Shown: positions 14,101-16,500 of the stretch, one piece after another
Numbering within the stretch: position 1 is the stretch's first letter
Layout of the letters: every line of letters starts with the position of its first letter
Assembly (NCBI GenBank): GCA_018900295.1
Contig: JAHIGH010000013.1
Location: 1-16,500 of the forward strand
Source of the DNA: Patescibacteria group bacterium
GTDB taxonomy: Bacteria > Patescibacteriota > Microgenomatia > Levybacterales > UBA12049
Direction of reading: 5' to 3'
DNA: 16,500 bases
Program-made: the position numbers and the translations under genes
The notes under the pieces: model-generated
What the model was told of the DNA's origin: nothing
Seen by the model: the letters and a program-made list of their open reading frames with translations, nothing else
Database searches by the model: none

Positions 14101-14616
14101 TCGGAGAATCCCCGTTATGGCTCAAAGCTCCTTATAAAATATCCTGAATTTGATGAGCCGTCAAAAGAGAATATTAAATTCATGTTTGACTCAAAAAAAG
14201 AAGTTCTTGAAAATAACCCCGAAATTGATCCGCAATCAGCCGAATTCAGAAAACTCATGCAAGAAAAACTCAAAAGTTATAAAAAAAATCAGGAAATCCT
14301 GAATAAAATGAAAGAGAGGGATATAGATACGGACAAATGGCTCAATTACGATAAAAAGGTTGACTTCGCGCTAAGTTCTGCAGAAAACAAAACAGCCTTT
14401 TCAAATATCATCTCGACGCCCATTGACAGAATAAAAGAAACGGTAAGCAGCTATACCGAAAAAATAAGAAAAGTGTTAAAAAGCCGCGAAAAAGAACTTA
14501 GAGAACACAAAATTCCTGAAAGTGATGCTACTGAAACAGCAGGGCTTATAAAAAACTGGAAAACGAGCTTATTAAAGCCCAAAACGAAAAGGATGAAAAC
14601 AAAACAAAAAATATAG
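11200..14616 (+). CDS. Giant helical repeat protein, N-terminal frame
   Basis: 1138 residues; I recognise no family. No signal peptide or membrane segment, so probably cytoplasmic. Residues about 120-240 are coiled coil (EEKNTELLAQLAKEKQKN). Residues about 400-560 look like a compact helical, HEAT-like domain (YALPLMLRHIETYGAGHTS). Four tandem repeats follow: 579-659, 660-736, 737-809 and 810-about 876, each of the form a helix, (V/I)DKxELIEQYF, SQLTS, NIIKQLSxEL, PAKEIYE. Repeats 2 and 3 are close even at DNA level. Further helices lead to about 1118. From there the reading frame turns into an unconvincing Lys-rich tail (KTSLLKPKTKRMKTKQKI) while the -1 frame continues well and joins the next gene; the two are probably one product of about 1456 residues. 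Start ATG 11200 has no Shine-Dalgarno; TATATA lies just upstream. Confidence 0.8.
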   Translation: METENTSVPISELSTKKIIIKEQKPIIRDIANYKKDIELKISSKTQTVEGIFKSLENHTPLGAEEKEPKKVLDNPQEILDKMKNNLSKLSEIKNPTIDDIAKNLISPGLDAQGMQIWLETNKKQIQSLTSNKNILEEKNTELLAQLAKEKQKNIVAKLYSLKKRLKLTSQIKESQGETVNLNQSIGEAKLRLQQIEPVFNTLNEQRQEFAIKATEQLFPIVIEEQRQLKDRLISPEVKNELNNDLIAEKVLPKLKEVIANGKITHEEAKEYMDLLKIRLSKGNNTNRNGISKEEKKTIEATEHRLNYLDFKSNNTLPDISLRIDDITTADAYYDKIFDTLLRQATKEKIEQLRDTFRASLDGENKEHFARIAEDIIDDPPKWEGKYSEKSLDLNKVDIGYFKDLDGLERWAVVKKFAKSTDVIPKEIFDHTEKIIIQRLFDEQLFPGGYESDAGNSATRKMGHLDNTYALPLMLRHIETYGAGHTSVAVLNQMQHLIKNGSPDSLKNLPENERLILKIIGDENSYLGRFEKDKYNVCNYVKKLGDRILRHEKYTKTLESAGISEEELKSFYHMSNEGDITQLLGQINKVAEITDVDKKTIIEDYFDDLTSKIYFTKKETPNTIKQLSQELEVPAKDIYDRIKDNFSVERVSNYPEALWNPVDSIEMLKGIASLIDVDKKELIEQYFDQLTSNISLQKKHSANIIKQLSLELDRPAKEIYEKVQNKFKSEKQGYGYNPLQSLEIIKEIATITGIDKTELIEQYFSQLTSTLYIEQKNSADIIKQLSVELNQPGEKIYERVKDKFNSSSLNPLESLEILKEIAAVINADKKDFIRQHLSQLTDNINYKRPGAVDIIEKISGDIANPPEKTVEETVKEITKNEFINALKKNDLSQASIIREKFDFFISSQELLDLNKDVKNLLLEIQKISPEFHDQALKSPDIVFSLYSIKNPEKSLETVKGNPFLIKAVSENPRYGSKLLIKYPEFDEPSKENIKFMFDSKKEVLENNPEIDPQSAEFRKLMQEKLKSYKKNQEILNKMKERDIDTDKWLNYDKKVDFALSSAENKTAFSNIISTPIDRIKETVSSYTEKIRKVLKSREKELREHKIPESDATETAGLIKNWKTSLLKPKTKRMKTKQKI
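12934..13828 (+). repeat. Four tandem coding repeats of about 73-81 residues
   Basis: Units start at 12934, 13177, 13408 and 13627 (the last to about 13828). Shared pattern: SLEILKEIA, DKKELIEQYFxQLTS, a short variable loop, then IIKQLSxELxxPAKEIYE(K/R)VK. Units 2 and 3 share long identical DNA such as GAGTTAATAGAGCAATATTT, which points to a recent duplication; units 1 and 4 are more diverged. Confidence 0.85.
14550..14556 (+). promoter_or_regulatory. Slippery heptamer A AAA AAC at the frame break
   Basis: In the zero frame the codons are ATA AAA AAC, which is a classic -1 slip site. After a -1 step the reading goes CTG GAA AAC GAG (LENE) and stays open to 15569, with coiled-coil composition. 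A GGGCTT (14542-14547) and AAGCCC (14575-14580) pair brackets the site. A lost A in a run of six, by mutation or assembly error, would give the same picture. Confidence 0.5.
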
Positions 14617-15569
14617 AAAAAGCCATTATGAAACATAAGGAAAAAAAGAAGGAAATTCCAGCATGGGATAAAATTATTAAAGATATCAATGCATGTAACA
14701 AACACAAAAATAATGTATCGGTAAGTTTTGAAAAAGTAGAGAGAGCTGAGGAAAAATGCAAAGAACTCTACAATATTAAAAGTTCTCCGCCGGAAATTAT
14801 AGTGGAGGCAAAACGAAATTTAGCGGAAACAAAAAATACCCTCCAGGAAAAATGCAACCTATTACAAAAAAGAACAGACAACTTAAAAAATAATCTTCCT
14901 TCTCTTCTTACCAATGCTTTAGGAAAAGAGAGCGCCGGATCCTTAATACATCAAATACAAGAAGGTCTGGAAGAACACTTTATCCATTATAACGCGGATA
15001 CAACCGAATTGGCTAGTATTTTTTCGGAAAAAACAAACAGAACGAAGGAAAAATTAGAAGGCCGACCTATGGAAATTGGAGTATGGAGCAGGGATACTGA
15101 AAATCTTTATGCGGGAAACGAGGCTCCTTGCTGTATCTCCATTGAAAATGCAACCCCGGGACACCCTGAAAAATCCACCATCGCAGATTATCTAACCGAT
15201 TTGGGGATGCAAATAGTTGAGATTCTGGATAAAGTTACAAAAAGCCCAATTACTGCCTGTTGGTGCTGGCCCGGAGAAGGTGGAGAACTTAAAACTGCCC
15301 TCGTTGCCAGCAATATCGAATCAAACACTCTTTATAGCTCAAACTTCTCTGATCAGCTGGCCGATAAATTACTTGCCTACATAAAAGAATATTCAAATAA
15401 TATCAAAACCGGAAAAGCAGTCCTTGGTATGCAAAATAACGATTTTCCGACAAAAACCAGATTGGATAAAATGACTTCTGATAATACGACGTATACAAAA
15501 ATTGGCGGTTGCAATAGAAAAGAAGGCTACCATTTTGAAGCCCAAAACAAAGAAGTAAAAGTTATTTAA
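14553..15569 (+). CDS. Giant protein continuation in the -1 frame: coiled coil and Cys-rich C-terminal domain
   Basis: Read from the slip site this adds about 337 residues; read alone from ATG 14628 it is 313 residues, but that ATG has no Shine-Dalgarno and the frame is open and protein-like upstream of it (LENELIKAQNEKDENKTKN). The first half is coiled coil (VERAEEKCKELYN, LAETKNTLQEKCNLLQKRTD). The C-terminal half, from about MEIGVWSRDTENLYAG, is a globular domain with GNEAPCCISI, TIADYLTDLGMQIVEILD, ACWCWPGEGGELKTALVASN, and GGCNRKEGYHFE. The Cys pairs, the WCWPGEGG turn and late His suggest a metal site or a Cys-dependent active site, but I cannot name the family. It ends 3 bases from the convergent HIT gene. 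Independent translation as a separate protein cannot be excluded. Confidence 0.75.
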   Translation, partial: KLENELIKAQNEKDENKTKNIEKAIMKHKEKKKEIPAWDKIIKDINACNKHKNNVSVSFEKVERAEEKCKELYNIKSSPPEIIVEAKRNLAETKNTLQEKCNLLQKRTDNLKNNLPSLLTNALGKESAGSLIHQIQEGLEEHFIHYNADTTELASIFSEKTNRTKEKLEGRPMEIGVWSRDTENLYAGNEAPCCISIENATPGHPEKSTIADYLTDLGMQIVEILDKVTKSPITACWCWPGEGGELKTALVASNIESNTLYSSNFSDQLADKLLAYIKEYSNNIKTGKAVLGMQNNDFPTKTRLDKMTSDNTTYTKIGGCNRKEGYHFEAQNKEVKVI

Positions 15570-15572
15570 TTT

Positions 15573-15902
15573 TCACAGCCCAGCGGTTTTACCGACCGGC
15601 CCCATGAGGTGAATATGAAGATGCGGGACGATCTGCGCTCCTCCGCCGTTAATCACAAGACGGAATCCCTTATCCTTAAGTCCCTCCCTCGCGACCATCT
15701 TCTGTGCCACAATAAAAAGCTTGGAGAAAAGGGACGCATCCTCAACCCCTGCGAAATCATCAATATGCTTTTTGGGAACTATCAAAAGATGCACCGACTT
15801 TATGGGATGAATATCCGGAAAAACCATCACATCCCCGTCTTCATACAAAAGTTTTGTCGGAATTTGCTTGTCTTTGATTTTACAAAAAATACACTCCGCC
15901 AT
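15573..15902 (-). CDS. HIT-family nucleotide hydrolase/transferase (Hint-like)
   Basis: Cytoplasmic histidine-triad protein, likely hydrolysing AMP-lysine or similar nucleoside phosphoramidates. 109 residues, the usual size. Seen: MAECIFCKI with Cys4 and Cys7 (partial zinc site), IPTKLLYEDGDVMVFPDI, HLLIVPKKHI, GFRLVINGGGAQIVPHLHIHLMGP with the triad His94, His96, His98. The NGG loop typical of Hint is present. ATG at 15902 is the family start. It is tail to tail with the giant gene and follows another minus-strand gene across the third 108-bp element. Confidence 0.93.
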   Translation of the reverse strand: MAECIFCKIKDKQIPTKLLYEDGDVMVFPDIHPIKSVHLLIVPKKHIDDFAGVEDASLFSKLFIVAQKMVAREGLKDKGFRLVINGGGAQIVPHLHIHLMGPVGKTAGL

Positions 15903-15918
15903 AAATTTCTAATTACTA

Positions 15919-16026
15919 ACTCACCTTACGCAAAATATTATTGTTCGAGCGCAGCGTTAGCGGAGTCGAGAACTTCTCGATGCGGGCTATCGCCCTTACT
16001 CGAAGAATAAACTGCGTAACATGAGT
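15919..16026 (+). mobile_element. 108-bp MITE-like element, copy 3
   Basis: Identical to copy 2 over all 108 bases. Flanked by TACTA at 15914-15918 and 16027-16031; the right-hand copy overlaps the TAG stop of the upstream minus-strand gene. Central palindrome TCGAGAACTTCTCGA at 15966-15980. The whole can fold into one long imperfect hairpin because TTGTTCGAG and CTCGAAGAA arms also pair. Confidence 0.92.
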
Positions 16027-16028
16027 TA

Positions 16029-16500
16029 CTAAATTTTTTCCAACACCTTTATTATATCATCCAGTCCCAATTTTGTCGGTTTCATTTTTGGATTTTTCGG
16101 CGTACCGTTCAAAAGCATTTTCCCCGAAACATGCAGGAACCACGTCGCGTCCGGATCAATTTTCTTCAACTGTTCATACGCAAGAGTCAGATCAGCGCCT
16201 TTGCTCCCGTTATCAGGCAATGTCTTTATCCGTACATAACCCTTCCGCGGATCCTTCCGTACCACTACTACGTAACCCATTTTTTGCGCCAGCTTCAGAA
16301 CTGTATCATTTATCGTCTCAAATCCTATTGCTTTTCCAAATCTTGTAATAAATTGCCTCCCCTTCTCTATCTCTTTCTCAGCCCAAATCCTATTCTCAAA
16401 TTCGATAACTTCAGCATTAAAACAAGTGATCCCGAATTCAACGTAAAAATTATCTTGATCTGGTCTCTCATATTTAATGCCGTCCATTAGACCGAGAAGA
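16029..16500 (-). CDS. Uncharacterised protein, N-terminus cut by window edge
   Basis: Open from the right edge to TAG at 16031-16029, 157 codons. An ATG at 16487 exists but the frame continues upstream as LLGL and there is no ribosome binding site, so I treat it as internal. Visible segments: LMDGIKYERPDQDNFYVEFG, a long charged helix (EVIEFENRIWAEKEIEKG), then a mixed region with VVVVRKDPRKGYVRIKTLPD and the C-terminal WFLHVSGKMLLNGTPKNP. The last part suggests a conserved basic loop binding a phosphate or nucleic acid. The layout (a DG motif, a charged helix, a C-terminal HxSGxxL...G segment) recalls MYG1/DHH-type phosphoesterases, but that is a weak guess. The 3' end abuts the third 108-bp element. 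Confidence 0.75.
   Translation of the reverse strand, partial: LLGLMDGIKYERPDQDNFYVEFGITCFNAEVIEFENRIWAEKEIEKGRQFITRFGKAIGFETINDTVLKLAQKMGYVVVVRKDPRKGYVRIKTLPDNGSKGADLTLAYEQLKKIDPDATWFLHVSGKMLLNGTPKNPKMKPTKLGLDDIIKVLEKI

Noticed and set aside
1..16500. tRNA or rRNA genes
   Set aside because: No stretch in the intergenic DNA shows a tRNA cloverleaf T-loop (GTTCRANYC with paired arms) or rRNA conserved segments.

Overview
The window looks like chromosomal DNA of a Patescibacteria (Candidate Phyla Radiation) bacterium, probably Parcubacteria-like. This is inferred from style and not from any marker tree. The DNA is AT-rich, uses the standard code and has short housekeeping genes. Conserved proteins carry in-frame palindromic insertions: the PAGRQ type in CysRS and the FAKATADKSADKP type in DnaX. 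Intergenic DNA is littered with small palindromic repeats and with degenerate TTGAAAATTG or TTTTGACTTTTGAC runs.

Layout: (1) 1-1282, minus strand: cysS, cut by the left edge. (2) 1283-1546: a divergent promoter region holding a 156-bp inverted-repeat element. (3) 1547-3094, plus strand: a membrane-anchored, proline-linker protein with a TIM-barrel hydrolase-like domain. (4) 3168-4256, minus strand: inositol-3-phosphate synthase, divergent from a LysR-type regulator at 4409-5257. (5) 5377-10828, minus strand: a replication, recombination and translation cluster. Its transcription order is rpsU, ybeY, dnaX, ybaB, prs, recR, then an uncharacterised gene. This is the classic dnaX-ybaB-recR neighbourhood with prs placed between ybaB and recR. 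(6) 10838-11199: a structured leader upstream of rpsU with a possible 45-codon ORF, then a repeat element. (7) 11200-15569, plus strand: a giant helical protein with four tandem repeats of about 75 residues. Its frame breaks at an A AAA AAC heptamer and continues in the -1 frame into a C-terminal coiled coil and a Cys-rich globular domain. (8) 15573-15902, minus strand: a HIT-family protein. (9) 16029-16500, minus strand: the C-terminal part of an uncharacterised protein cut by the right edge.

The clearest unusual structure is a 108-bp MITE-like element present three times (5953-6060 inverted, 6780-6887, 15919-16026). The copies are identical over 102 bases, have about 14-bp terminal inverted repeats, and each is flanked by its own 5-bp direct repeat (TAATA, TAGTC, TACTA). 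Two copies bracket recR in opposite orientations. A fourth, shorter element at 11117-11189 shares one terminus and has TATAT on both sides. The other main points are the -1 frameshift site in the giant gene, the possible pseudoknot in the rpsU leader, and the repeat insertions inside dnaX and cysS.
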